NCBI RefSeq assembly: GCF_051521495.1
Contig: NZ_CP150355.1
Coordinates: 8,556,001-8,620,000 of the forward strand
DNA: 64,000 bases
Reading direction: 5' to 3'
DNA from: Sorangium sp051521495
GTDB lineage: Bacteria > Myxococcota_A > Polyangia > Polyangiales > Polyangiaceae
The notes below the pieces were generated by a model that had not been told where the DNA came from, did no database searches, and worked only from the letters and a program-made list of their open reading frames with translations. Of this stretch, positions 1-11,867 are shown in pieces. Position 1 is the stretch's first letter. Every line of letters starts with the position of its first letter. The position numbers and the translations under genes are program-made.

Positions 1-1
1 G

Positions 2-454
2 CTGCTCACGTTCGGCTTCTTCTGCTCGCGGTTCGCCGTCGCCTACTTCATCCTGCTCGGGCTCGGTATCCCGACCTCGCCCTCGACGTTCGTCTCGGTG
101 GGCCCGCCGATCGTGCAGGTCGTCCTGATCCAGACGCTGCTCAACTTCGCGCTCTACATGACCCCCACGCCCGGCGCGAGCGGCGTCGCCGAGCTCGGCT
201 CGAACGCGCTCATGTCGCCGTGGGTCCAGGGCGCGTTCGTGGTGCCGTACGTCGTCCTCTGGCGGGTGCTCACCCTGTTCCTCTGCATGTTCGTCGGGGG
301 AGTCTACGTCTTCCGCTATCTCGGCACCGACGTGCTCGAGGAGCGCGTGAAGCAGACAGAGGCGGAGAAGCGCGCGCTCGCCGAGGCGGCGCGCGCCGCG
401 AGCGCGCCCCTGAGCGGGGAGGAGACCGCCGACCGGCGGCGAGGCGTGGGGTGA
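2..454 (+). CDS. Flippase-like (UPF0104/LPG-synthase TM domain) membrane protein, C-terminal part
   Basis: The reading frame is open from the window edge, so the N-terminus is missing. About 150 residues remain. They hold hydrophobic segments and the hallmark end of the YbhN/UPF0104 family: a TPTPGASGVAELG stretch, then a VVLWRVLTLFLCMFVGG transmembrane helix and a charged tail (EERVKQTEAEKRA). The family is the integral-membrane domain of lysylphosphatidylglycerol synthases and related lipid or glycolipid transporters. Which lipid is handled cannot be told from this fragment. The downstream neighbour is convergent. The family assignment is fairly secure; the function is inferred only from the family. 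Confidence 0.75.
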   Translation: MLTFGFFCSRFAVAYFILLGLGIPTSPSTFVSVGPPIVQVVLIQTLLNFALYMTPTPGASGVAELGSNALMSPWVQGAFVVPYVVLWRVLTLFLCMFVGGVYVFRYLGTDVLEERVKQTEAEKRALAEAARAASAPLSGEETADRRRGVG

Positions 455-475
455 CGCGGGAGAGGGGCCGGCGCA

Positions 476-493
476 GGCTGGCTCGCGCCAGCC
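476..493. terminator. Hairpin between convergent genes
   Basis: A perfect 7-bp inverted repeat (GGCTGGC / GCCAGCC) with a TCGC loop sits between the stop codons of the flippase-like gene and the convergent protease gene. There is no U-tract on either side, so it may be only a transcript-end stabiliser or a chance GC palindrome. Confidence 0.35.
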
Positions 494-526
494 GCGCCGA
501 GCACACAGGGCGCCCCCGGCGCAGGA

Positions 527-2002
527 TCAGCGCGCGGGGATGGGCACGGCCGCGAACTGGACGAGCTTCCCGCGCCGCACCTTGAGGAGGGCGACGGACC
601 CGTCCTTGAGCTTGGCGATGGCCGCGCGGAGGCCGGCGACATCCTTCACAGGGGCGCCGTTCACCTCGAGGATCACGTCGCCCACCTCGATCTCCTGGAC
701 GTTGCTGCCCGACGCGAACCCGTCGACCCGCACCCCGCCGCCCGGGGCCTCGGAGACCTGGATGCCGAGCTTCTCGGCGCTCAGCTGGCGCTCGGGCCGG
801 GCGCCCTGACTCGGCCGATCGCGGCCCGCCGCGTCGCCCTCTTCGTCCTGCAGCGCGTCCAGCTTGGCCACGATCTCCTGCTGCTTCTGGGCGCGCACCA
901 CCGTCACCGCGATCTCGGAGCCAGGCGCGTTGCGCGCCACGTTGCGCCGCAGCTCCTCGGCGTGGTTGATCGGGACGCCGTTCACTTTCACGATCACGTC
1001 GCCCGGCTTGATGCCGGCGCGCGCGGCCGCGCCGCCAGGCTCGACCTCGGCGACGAGCGCGCCCCGAGGCCCGTCCAGCCGGAGCGCCGTGGCGAGATCG
1101 CGCGTGATGGGCTGGAACAGGAGGCCGAGCTTGCCGCGCTCGACGAAGCCCTTCTCGCGGAGCTGCGGGAGCACGTCCTTCAGCGCGTCGATCGGTATCG
1201 CGAAGCCGATCCCGTTCGCGCCCGCCCGGATCGCGGTGTTGATGCCCACGACCTCGCCCCTCCAGTTGAACAGCGGGCCACCGCTGTTGCCCGGGTTGAT
1301 CGAGGCGTCGGTCTGGATGAAGTCGTCGTACGGCCCCGCGCCGATCGCGCGCGCCTTCGCGCTGACGATGCCGAGCGTGACCGTGTGGCCGAGCCCGAAG
1401 GGGTTGCCGACCGCGAGCACGTGCTCGCCGACCCGCAGCTGATCGCTCGCCCCGAGCGGCGCCACCGGCAAGCCGCTCGCGCCCTTCAGGTGGAGCAGCG
1501 CGAGATCGAGCTTGGGATCGCGGCCGACGACCTCGGCGTCGAACTCCCGCTCGTCGGCGAGCCGCACGCGGACGCCGGACGCGTCGTGGATGACGTGCTC
1601 GTTCGTCACCACATAGCCGCTCGGGTCGATGATGAAGCCGGTCCCGAGCGCCGTCTGCGTCGGCCGCTGGCCCCGCGGGTTGCCCCGGCCACCGCCTTGC
1701 GGGCCGAAGAAGAAGTCGAAGGGGTCGAGCCCCTCGGGCCCCTGGGACTCGTGCGTCGTCGTGATGTTGACGACCATCGGCTTGACCCGCTCGGACAGGG
1801 CGGCGACGTCGAAGGTGGCCGGCACCGGCGCCGGCGGGAGCGTCACGGTCGAGACCGGCGGCGCCGCGGCCTGCGACGAGGCGGCGGCGGCCTGGGTGGA
1901 AGGAGGCGTGGCGTGGGCCTGTTGACCGCAGCCGCCGAGGGCCAGCGCCGCGAGCAGCGCAAGGACCGAAGCGTGAGAGCGATAGGAAACCGCTTGAATC
2001 AT
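527..2002 (-). CDS. htrA: HtrA/Deg family serine protease, lipoprotein-anchored, two PDZ domains
   Basis: A periplasmic protease/chaperone of 491 residues. The chosen ATG at 2002 has a GGAG ribosome site seven bases upstream and starts a signal peptide ending in a lipobox (ALGGC, Cys25). The frame stays open 56 codons further upstream, but that part is Arg/Pro-rich and unlike a signal. A low-complexity Ala/Pro linker (about 30-60) is followed by the trypsin-like domain with the complete triad: His136 in TNEHVIHD, Asp166 in DPKLDLALL and Ser240 in NPGNSGGPLF. PDZ1 covers about 291-380 (PGDVIVKVNG) and PDZ2 about 405-485 (VGDVILEVNG). The architecture matches DegP/DegQ; the lipid anchor is less usual. 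It is divergent from proC. The symbol is given at family level only. Confidence 0.93.
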   Translation of the reverse strand: MIQAVSYRSHASVLALLAALALGGCGQQAHATPPSTQAAAASSQAAAPPVSTVTLPPAPVPATFDVAALSERVKPMVVNITTTHESQGPEGLDPFDFFFGPQGGGRGNPRGQRPTQTALGTGFIIDPSGYVVTNEHVIHDASGVRVRLADEREFDAEVVGRDPKLDLALLHLKGASGLPVAPLGASDQLRVGEHVLAVGNPFGLGHTVTLGIVSAKARAIGAGPYDDFIQTDASINPGNSGGPLFNWRGEVVGINTAIRAGANGIGFAIPIDALKDVLPQLREKGFVERGKLGLLFQPITRDLATALRLDGPRGALVAEVEPGGAAARAGIKPGDVIVKVNGVPINHAEELRRNVARNAPGSEIAVTVVRAQKQQEIVAKLDALQDEEGDAAGRDRPSQGARPERQLSAEKLGIQVSEAPGGGVRVDGFASGSNVQEIEVGDVILEVNGAPVKDVAGLRAAIAKLKDGSVALLKVRRGKLVQFAAVPIPAR

Positions 2003-2254
2003 GAAATCTCCGTCGGGCAGGCGAAGCGTCCCGTCCTGCGATTGGCGAACATGGGACCGACCGCGTTCATTCCGCCGCACCAATAACGCCGCGGGATCCG
2101 CTGACAAGGGCGCTCGCCGAGATCCTGGCGGGCGGGTCCCGCGCGCCTGCCCGCCCGTCCATGGCGGCACCGCCGGGCGGCCGTGTCCGTCGAGATTTGA
2201 GCCGCGCGCTCGGCAAGGCTGCTAGGGTGCGCGCTCCTGGAGGCGAGGCGAGCG

Positions 2255-3112
2255 ATGCGGAGCGATGACGGTCTGCTGCGAGGGCGCAAGATCGGGTTTC
2301 TTGGCGGCGGGAACATGGCGGAGGCGCTCATCCGAGGGCTCGTCCAGGGGGGCGCCGTGGGCGCGGAGCAGATCCGCGCGAGCGACCTCAAGGGCGAGCG
2401 GCTCTCGTTTCTCCACGGGCGCTACGGCATCGAGACCACCGAGGACAACGAGGCGCTCTGCCAGTGGGCCGACGTCCTCGTCATCGCCGTCAAGCCGCAG
2501 GTCGTCGATCGCATCCTCGCCCCCATCTCGTCGGGGCTCGGCCGCTCGGACGTCGTGATCTCGGTGGCGGCCGGCGTGCCGATCGACGCCATCGAGGCGC
2601 GCCTGCCCGAGGGCGCGCGCGTCATCCGCAGCATGCCGAACACGGCCGCGATCGCGCTCGCCGGCGCCACGGCGATCGCCGCCGGGAGCCACGCCACGAG
2701 CGAGGACGTCGAGATCGCGCGGACCCTGTTCCAGGCGGTCGGCCGCGTCGTCGTGCTCGACGAGTCGCTGCTCGACGCGGTGACCGGCCTGTCGGGCAGC
2801 GGCCCCGCCTATGTCATGCTGATGATCGAGGCGCTCGCGGACGGCGGCGTGAAGGTCGGCCTCGGCCGGGACGCGGCGCTGCTGCTCGCGGCGCAGACGG
2901 TGTACGGCGCCGCGAAGCTCCAGCTCGAGACGGGCGAGCACCCCGGCCGCCTGAAGGACATGGTGACGAGCCCCGGCGGCACGGCCATCGCGGGGCTCCA
3001 CACGCTGGAGGCAGGCGGCCTCCGCCGCACCTTGATCGACGCGGTCGAGGCGGCGTCCAACCGCTCGGCCGAGCTGGGCGCCCAGATGGCGCAGAAGCTC
3101 CGCCGCACCTGA
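2255..3112 (+). CDS. proC: Pyrroline-5-carboxylate reductase
   Basis: Catalyses the last step of proline synthesis, NAD(P)H-dependent reduction of 1-pyrroline-5-carboxylate, in the cytoplasm. The protein has 285 residues, close to the usual 265-285. The Rossmann fingerprint GFLGGGNMAEA is at 14-24 and RSMPNT at 125-130. The family signature region LSGSGPAYV is near 179-187, and MVTSPGGTAIAGL at 236-248 is the C-terminal active-site loop. A TGGAGGCG ribosome site lies 9-10 bases before the ATG. The gene is divergent from the protease gene and shows no operon partner. Confidence 0.97.
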   Translation: MRSDDGLLRGRKIGFLGGGNMAEALIRGLVQGGAVGAEQIRASDLKGERLSFLHGRYGIETTEDNEALCQWADVLVIAVKPQVVDRILAPISSGLGRSDVVISVAAGVPIDAIEARLPEGARVIRSMPNTAAIALAGATAIAAGSHATSEDVEIARTLFQAVGRVVVLDESLLDAVTGLSGSGPAYVMLMIEALADGGVKVGLGRDAALLLAAQTVYGAAKLQLETGEHPGRLKDMVTSPGGTAIAGLHTLEAGGLRRTLIDAVEAASNRSAELGAQMAQKLRRT

Positions 3113-3629
3113 CGAGGAGCGAACGGCCGGTGGCGGCCAGGCTGCGCTCCCGTGGCGGGCGTCGCGGCCCCGATGGTCGGCGCCGGCCCGGGGCCGCAGG
3201 CGTTCGTGCAACCGCGTTGCGTGACCGCCGGACGGCACGAGCCCTACAGGACGAGCGCGCGCTGCGGCGTGGGCACCACGAGGCGGCCCCGTAGCCGTCG
3301 TGCAGCGAACAGGGATGCTGTAGGCGAGCAGGGGAGCGACCCCTGGCGGGGCGTTTGCCACCCACGCCAACGAGCGGTGTGTTCACAAGGCACGCTGCGC
3401 AAACACGCCACACGAGAGCGCTTCACACAGAATCGCGAGAGAGCTCCCGCGCACGCCCCTCCTGAGACATCGATCACACTCGCGCCGACGTCTCCTGTCA
3501 TGTTCGAGAGAGCGAAGGCTTCTTTATTCCGGGCGTATCCGGGTTTGTTCCACGGCGCCCCGGACAGACCCCATCTGGCCTATCGAGCGAAGCTTGACCT
3601 CGAGAACAGAAGGCAAGACACTCCAAGTC
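3113..3629. other. Intergenic region, no gene recognised
   Basis: About 517 bases between proC and the lipoprotein gene. A long plus-strand frame crosses it, but the translation is Arg/Pro-rich with no domain. A TTGACC hexamer at 3594-3599 has only a poor -10 partner (GACACT at 3617), so no promoter is claimed. The 3480-3600 part is less GC-rich than its surroundings. Confidence 0.4.
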
Positions 3630-4247
3630 ATGCAGACATCACGACTTCTCCTTGCAGGCATGTTGACGGCAATCGGCGTACTCGCCGCGCTCCCTGGCTG
3701 CGGCGACGATGGAGGCAGCGATGGAGACGGCGGCAGCGGAGCCACCACGAGCTCCAGCAGCGGCGGCGGCACGCCTGAAGTCAGCTGTTCCACGTACTGT
3801 ACGGCGATCATGGCGAACTGTACTGGCGATGGTGTTCAGTACGGCAGCCAGGAGTCCTGTGAAGCCTTCTGCGCCAATCTCCCCGCAGGGACCGCGGGCG
3901 ACACCACGGGCAACTCGCTCGCGTGCCGCGCCTACCACGCCGATGCGGCCAAGGCGGATGCGCTGACGCACTGCATCCATGCAGGTCCGAGCGGCGGCGG
4001 GGCCTGCGGCACCGCGATCGAGGCGTTCTGCGAGGTCGCGCCCGCGGCGTGCCCCGACGTCTACGCGGACAAGGCGGCCTGCGATGCGGAGGCCGCCGGG
4101 TTCGACGCCGAAGCCCCGTACGCGGGTCCCGGCAGCATGGGCGACACGCTCGCCTGCCGCCTCTATCACCTGACGGAGGCCTCGGCCCTCGCGGTGGCGC
4201 ACTGCCCGCATATCGGGGAGACCTCCCCTGTCTGCTTCGCCCAGTGA
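3630..4247 (+). CDS. Cysteine-rich lipoprotein with two repeat modules
   Basis: A 205-residue protein of unknown function. The ATG at 3630 gives a lipoprotein signal peptide (AALPGC, Cys24); the frame extends 12 codons upstream without signal character. A Gly/Ser/Thr linker (25-50) precedes two degenerate copies of one cysteine pattern. Copy 1 (about 53-118) has CSTYC, NC, SCEAFC, LACRAYH and THCIHAG. Copy 2 (about 126-195) has ACGTAI, EAFC, AACPDVY, AACDAE, LACRLYH and AHCPHIG. The matched LACRxYH and xHCxH blocks suggest an internal duplication held by disulfides on the periplasmic or outer-membrane face. I recall similar modules in myxobacterial surface lipoproteins, but no function is known to me. 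Confidence 0.8.
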   Translation: MQTSRLLLAGMLTAIGVLAALPGCGDDGGSDGDGGSGATTSSSSGGGTPEVSCSTYCTAIMANCTGDGVQYGSQESCEAFCANLPAGTAGDTTGNSLACRAYHADAAKADALTHCIHAGPSGGGACGTAIEAFCEVAPAACPDVYADKAACDAEAAGFDAEAPYAGPGSMGDTLACRLYHLTEASALAVAHCPHIGETSPVCFAQ

Positions 4248-4344
4248 TGTGGCCTCGGGGGGGCGTGCCCCGCGCCGCGCCTCCCCGCCTGCACGGGAGT
4301 ACGCGCTCCACGCGGTTTTCGCCTCCCTTGTCCGCCCTCGGGTG

Positions 4345-4373
4345 TTGGCGTCCTGCCGGCTCTTGACTATGTT
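4345..4373 (+). promoter_or_regulatory. Sigma70-type promoter of rnpB
   Basis: TTGGCG (4345-4350), a 17-base spacer, then TATGTT (4368-4373). The predicted start, six to seven bases downstream (about 4380), coincides with the first base of the RNase P RNA P1 helix. That agreement is the main support. Confidence 0.7.
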
Positions 4374-4379
4374 CGCGGC

Positions 4380-4847
4380 GTCGCAGCGGGACAGGCGATC
4401 GCCGGCGACCGGGGCAACCCGGCCGCGGGAGGAAAGTCCGAGCTCCGCAGGGCAGGGTGCCGGGTAACGCCCGGTGAGAGCGATCTCGAGGAAAGTGCAA
4501 CAGAGAACAGACCGCCGCGCCGCGCGCTTCGCGAGGGCGAGGAGCCTCCTGCCCGGATGGGCTGCGCTCCGAACCTCCGCTGGCTCGCCACGCGGCAAGG
4601 GTGAAACGGCGGGGTAAGAGCCCACCGCGCCCTTGGCAACAAGGGCGGCACGGCAAACCCCACCTGGAGCAAGGCCGCGTAGGGAGGCGTCCGCGACGGC
4701 GACAGCTGCCGCGGCAAGGGCTGCCCGCCCCAAGCCTCCGGGTTGGCTGCTTGAGACGCGCGGCGACGCGCGTCCTAGAGGAATGATCGCCAGCGCAAGG
4801 GGGGCGACCTCCTGCGCAACAGAACTCGGCTTACGTCTCCTGCGACC
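4380..4847 (+). ncRNA. rnpB: RNase P RNA, bacterial type A
   Basis: The catalytic RNA that removes 5' leaders from pre-tRNA. The conserved core is easy to read: GAGGAAAGTCCGAGCTCC (about 4428-4445, start of the P4 region), GAAAGTGCAACAGAGAACAG (about 4491), GGTAAGAGCCCACCGC (about 4613), GGCAAACCCCACCTGGAGCA (about 4652), a GAATGAT block near 4782 and ACAGAACTCGGCTTA (about 4820) that closes P4. The ends are set by the P1 helix: GTCGCAGCGGGAC at 4380-4392 pairs with GTCTCCTGCGAC at 4835-4846. The length of about 468 bases is on the long side for type A. Short reading frames crossing it are incidental. Confidence 0.97.
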
Positions 4848-4881
4848 ACGAAGCTCCGCCCCGGCGGGGCTTCGTGCTTTT
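4848..4881 (+). terminator. Rho-independent terminator of rnpB
   Basis: A 13-bp stem (ACGAAGCTCCGCC paired with GGCGGGGCTTCGT, one G-U wobble) is followed by GCTTTT. It begins directly after the RNA's P1 helix. Confidence 0.85.
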
Positions 4882-4913
4882 GTGCTCGCTCGCCGCTCAC
4901 CTGTGGCAAGTCG

Positions 4914-5765
4914 CTACGCTGCCAGCGGCTGGAGGCGGTCGCGCAGCTTCTTCTTGGCGCGCGCCTCGAGCTGCCGAGCCCGCTCGCGCGATACGCCGAG
5001 GCGACGCCCGATCTCGGCGAGCGACAGCTCTTCCTCGGGATCCGCCATCATCCGGGTCTCGACGATGTACCGCTCGCGCGGGTCCAGGTTCTCTACCGCC
5101 TGCGTCAGCCGCTCCCGGAGCAGGGCCCCCTCCTCCGCGCGCGAGAAGCGCTCCTCCTGGTCCTGATCGTCCGCCGGCAGCGTGTCGACCAGCGACCGGG
5201 CGCCGTCCTCGAACACCTTCGTGTCGAGCGAGACGTCCCGGGCTTCCAGCCGGTGGGCCATCTCCAGCACCTTCTCCGCGGGCGCACCGAACTTCTCGGC
5301 CAGCAGCCGATCCCCCTCCTCCCCCTCGCCCACGAGGCCCGCGATGCGCGCCCGCTCCCGCCGCAAGCGGAAGAACATCTTCGAGCGAAGCGGGCCCGAG
5401 CCGACGCCGACCAGGCTCCAGGAATGGATGACGTGGTTCAGAATGTACGCCCGGATCCAGTAGGCCGCGTAGGTCACGAAGCGGTTCCCGCGGTCGGGGT
5501 CGTACTTGCGGATCGCGTGGACGATCCCGAAGTTCCCCTCGGCGATGAGGTCGGCGAGCGGGATCCCGTAACGCCGGTAGCTGATCGCTATCGAGACAAC
5601 ATGCCTCAGGTTCGCGAGAGCGAGCGCGGCTGCGGCCTGCTCGTCGCCGTGGTCCCGCCACCGTCGAGCGAGCTCGACTTCTTCCTCGCGCGACAGCTCC
5701 GGGATCTGCCGAACATGCGTGATGTAGCGCGAAACCGCGCTGGCCTGATCTCGGGACGTTTGCAC
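4914..5765 (-). CDS. rpoH: RNA polymerase sigma factor, RpoH (sigma-32) type
   Basis: Heat-shock sigma factor directing RNA polymerase to stress promoters. With the GTG at 5765, which has CGAAGGAAA five to six bases upstream, the protein is 283 residues, the length of typical RpoH. The frame runs on to a GTG at 5936 with no ribosome site, giving a low-complexity 57-residue extension. Region 1.2/2.1 starts SRYITHVRQIPELSREEEVE. Region 2.2 has DLIAEGNFGIVHAI, 2.4 has FVTYAAYWIRAYI, an RpoH-box-like stretch reads SKMFFRLRRERARI, and region 4.2 has LSLAEIGRRLGVSRERARQL. It converges on rnpB. A CIRCE-controlled groESL lies 51 kb away, so two heat-shock systems may coexist. Confidence 0.9.
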   Translation of the reverse strand: MQTSRDQASAVSRYITHVRQIPELSREEEVELARRWRDHGDEQAAAALALANLRHVVSIAISYRRYGIPLADLIAEGNFGIVHAIRKYDPDRGNRFVTYAAYWIRAYILNHVIHSWSLVGVGSGPLRSKMFFRLRRERARIAGLVGEGEEGDRLLAEKFGAPAEKVLEMAHRLEARDVSLDTKVFEDGARSLVDTLPADDQDQEERFSRAEEGALLRERLTQAVENLDPRERYIVETRMMADPEEELSLAEIGRRLGVSRERARQLEARAKKKLRDRLQPLAA

Positions 5766-6221
5766 AGGGTTTCCTTCGAGGTCCGAAGACCCCGGTTCGG
5801 TTGATGAGGCCGGCCGATGCCGGGCCTCGGCTCCTGCTGTCGAGGCCGGCCGGAACCGGACCTCGATCGCGTTGATCTCCTCGCCGGCACTTGCCGCCGA
5901 AGTGGTTGGTTCGAGATTCCGAAGAGAGCAGCCCACTCAGGCTGCGATGCAGCTGGCATGCCGCCCCGGGCGGGCAGCTTGTACACCATGGCTGCGAAGC
6001 GCTGGCGCATGCGCCCCAGGCTCGCCCGAGCGGGCGACGAGGCAAACCGAAGGCGCTAGAGAGCCGGGAAGGCCGCGACGCTCAGGGCAGACCCGCACAG
6101 GCGGCCCGTGTGCATCTCGCGTCGGCCGCTCCAGGGACGAGCGGCGCGAGCCAGGACGGATGGGGGGCCCAGGAAGAGGGCGGGCACCCAATCCGACGGA
6201 ATCAGCGGAAACAGACGGAGA
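5766..6221. other. Region between erpA and rpoH
   Basis: It holds the possible 57-codon rpoH extension (to 5936, minus strand) and about 285 bases with no gene I can support. No convincing promoter hexamers were found for rpoH on the minus strand. Confidence 0.4.
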
Positions 6222-6545
6222 TCAGACGGAGAACGAGGAGCCGCAGCCGCAGGTGCTCTTCACCGACGGGTTGCTGAACTTGAAGCCCGAGCCGTGGAGA
6301 CCTTCCACGTAGTCGATCTCCGTGCCGTCCAGGTACTGGAAGCTCAGCGGGTCGATGTAGAGCTTGATGCCCCTGTCTTCGAACTCCTCGTCGAACTCCG
6401 TCGGCTTGTCCTCGAAGTACAGGTCGTACGAGAAGCCCGCGCACCCGCCGCCCACAACGCGCAGGCGCAACCCCTGCCCCATCAGCTCCTCCGCGGTCGC
6501 GATCTCCATCACCTTCTCGGCTGCCTTCTGCGTGATCGTGATCAT
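6222..6545 (-). CDS. erpA: A-type iron-sulfur carrier, ErpA-like
   Basis: A 107-residue HesB/IscA-family protein that receives Fe-S clusters and passes them to apo-enzymes. The three ligand cysteines are present: Cys35 in VVGGGCAGFSY and Cys99/Cys101 in STCGCGSSFSV. The C-terminal block STCGCGSSFS resembles E. coli ErpA more than IscA (which has ECGCGESF). The ATG at 6545 has GAGGAG eight bases upstream. The frame is open upstream, but that part lacks family similarity. The gene stands alone, away from any isc or suf operon in the window. Client proteins here could include the 2Fe-2S xanthine dehydrogenase subunit, but that is inference. Confidence 0.92.
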   Translation of the reverse strand: MITITQKAAEKVMEIATAEELMGQGLRLRVVGGGCAGFSYDLYFEDKPTEFDEEFEDRGIKLYIDPLSFQYLDGTEIDYVEGLHGSGFKFSNPSVKSTCGCGSSFSV

Positions 6546-7171
6546 CCTGGAATCTCCTCTGCGTACTTTCTCGGCGGCGGGCGGCAGGTCCTGCCTCCAG
6601 GGGTGCTCCCCTGCTGGAGGGCGAACCGCGCGGTGAGCCCGGCCGGCCGTGCCCTGGGGTGGGGTGCTCAGGGTTAGCCAAAGATACGCACCTTCAGCGA
6701 TGTCCGCCAGTGCCTCAGCCGGAGCGGCGTCAGGTGGCGCCCTGGCCGCCCGTGCGTCCAGGGAGAGCCGCCAGCTCAACGTTCGCCCCGCCCGCTCGGC
6801 CCGCCCGTACACCCCGACGCGACCACCCGGCCGCTCCTCCGGCCCGGCAGCGCTCACGGACAGCAGCGTCCATGGGTGCGTCCGCTGGTCAGGGCCGCTG
6901 CGCGATCGCCCGCTCGCAGCCGACGCTTGACGCCGGCTGGCAGGATCGGCATCATTCAATCCGCTTATACGGATTAGAAGATATTCGTTGCTGATCTCGG
7001 CGCCACCACCGCGCTCCTTCGACTCCGCTCATCGAGCAGGCTCGCGAGCGCGCGTGCGGCGGATGAACTGCCCGACGCTCGTCCGGTCGCCCTCTCGCGC
7101 GCTCGCGGAGGCGATCCGCGAGCTCCGGCCGACGCTCGAACGGCAAAGAAGCCCAGGAGAAGAGCAGAGCC
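6546..7171. other. metH-erpA intergenic region and metH leader
   Basis: No gene is supported between the erpA start and metH. It contains a possible metH promoter (listed separately) and a leader of about 210 bases. I compared the leader by eye with cobalamin, SAM and SAH riboswitch cores and saw no convincing match. Confidence 0.4.
6927..6975 (+). promoter_or_regulatory. Putative metH promoter with operator-like inverted repeat
   Basis: TTGACG (6927-6932), a 17-base spacer and CATCAT (6950-6955) place a start near 6962. That point falls inside the inverted repeat AATCCG-CTTATA-CGGATT (6958-6975), in an unusually AT-rich patch. The overlap of start site and dyad is typical of a repressor site, but no regulator is identified. 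Confidence 0.45.
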
Positions 7172-10921
<3,750 letters not shown>

Positions 10922-11044
10922 GCGCGTGACGACGGACGGGAGCGACGATGAGCCCAGGGACGCACGTTCCATCGCAGGGACGGCGCCCGAGCGGCGGCGA
11001 TTCGATGCGGACCGCGCGACGGACGTTGTGGTAAACATCTCCTC

Positions 11045-11854
11045 ATGTCCGAAGCTGACTGGTTTGCGCTGAACCGCGCGGCCTGGAACGCGCGCACCCA
11101 GGTCCACCTGGCCTCAAAATTCTACGACGTCGCCTCGTTCCGGGCCGGAGCGAGGAGCTCTCTCAAGCCGATCGAGCTCGAGCAGGTCGGCGATGTGCAG
11201 GGGAAGACGCTCCTTCATCTGCAATGCCATTTCGGGCAGGACACGCTCTCCTGGGCGCTGCGGGGCGCGCGCGTCACCGGGCTGGACTTCTCCGACGAGG
11301 CCATCACGGCGGCGCGGGCGCTGGCGCAGGAGCTCTCGGTGGAGGCGCGCTTCGTCGAGGCCAATGTCTACGACGCTCCCGCGGCGCTCGGCGGCGAGAC
11401 GTTCGACATCGTCTTCACTTCGTACGGCGTCCTCGGCTGGCTCCCGGACATGAAGCGCTGGGCGCGCGCGGCCGCGGCGTGCCTGAAGCCCGGGGGCGTC
11501 CTGCACCTGGTCGAATTCCACCCGCTCGTGTGGACCTTCGACAACGCGTTCGAGCAGATCGCCTATGCATACGACGGATACGGGGAGCCGATCGTCACCG
11601 AGGAGACAGGCACGTACGCCGACAGGAGCGCGCCCGTGACGCTGAAGGAGATCGGCTTCAACCACGGGATAGGGACGGTGGTGTCAGCGCTGCTCGACGC
11701 CGACCTCACGCTGGAGCGCCTCCGCGAGCTCGACTGGTCGCCCTACAACATCTTTCCGGATATGGAAGAAGGACCGCCAGGGCAGTTCAGGATGCGGAGG
11801 TTCGGACGGCGCCTGCCGCTCGTGTATTCGCTCGCGGCGCGACGGCGGCCCTGA
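11045..11854 (+). CDS. Class I SAM-dependent methyltransferase
   Basis: A 269-residue methyltransferase of unknown substrate. SAM motif I reads LLHLQCHFGQDTLSWA (about 56-71) and is followed by the acidic end of strand beta-2 in GLDFSDEAI (Asp81). Motif IV/V equivalents are FDIVFTSYGVLGWLPDM and LKPGGVLHLVEFHP. The C-terminal half has the HPLVWTFDN and ELDWSPYNIFP blocks seen in a broad family of small-molecule methyltransferases. No clear ribosome site precedes the ATG. It lies 123 bases after metH on the same strand; whether it shares the metH transcript cannot be told. Confidence 0.88.
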   Translation: MSEADWFALNRAAWNARTQVHLASKFYDVASFRAGARSSLKPIELEQVGDVQGKTLLHLQCHFGQDTLSWALRGARVTGLDFSDEAITAARALAQELSVEARFVEANVYDAPAALGGETFDIVFTSYGVLGWLPDMKRWARAAAACLKPGGVLHLVEFHPLVWTFDNAFEQIAYAYDGYGEPIVTEETGTYADRSAPVTLKEIGFNHGIGTVVSALLDADLTLERLRELDWSPYNIFPDMEEGPPGQFRMRRFGRRLPLVYSLAARRRP

Positions 11855-11867
11855 AGAGGGTCGCCCT

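Noticed and set aside
5905..5925. GGTTCGAGATTCC resembling a tRNA T-arm
   Set aside because: No matching acceptor, D or anticodon arms lie upstream, and it is within the possible rpoH 5' extension.
6962..7171. Cobalamin, SAM or SAH riboswitch in the metH leader
   Set aside because: I could not find the conserved cores by eye; a covariance search would settle it.
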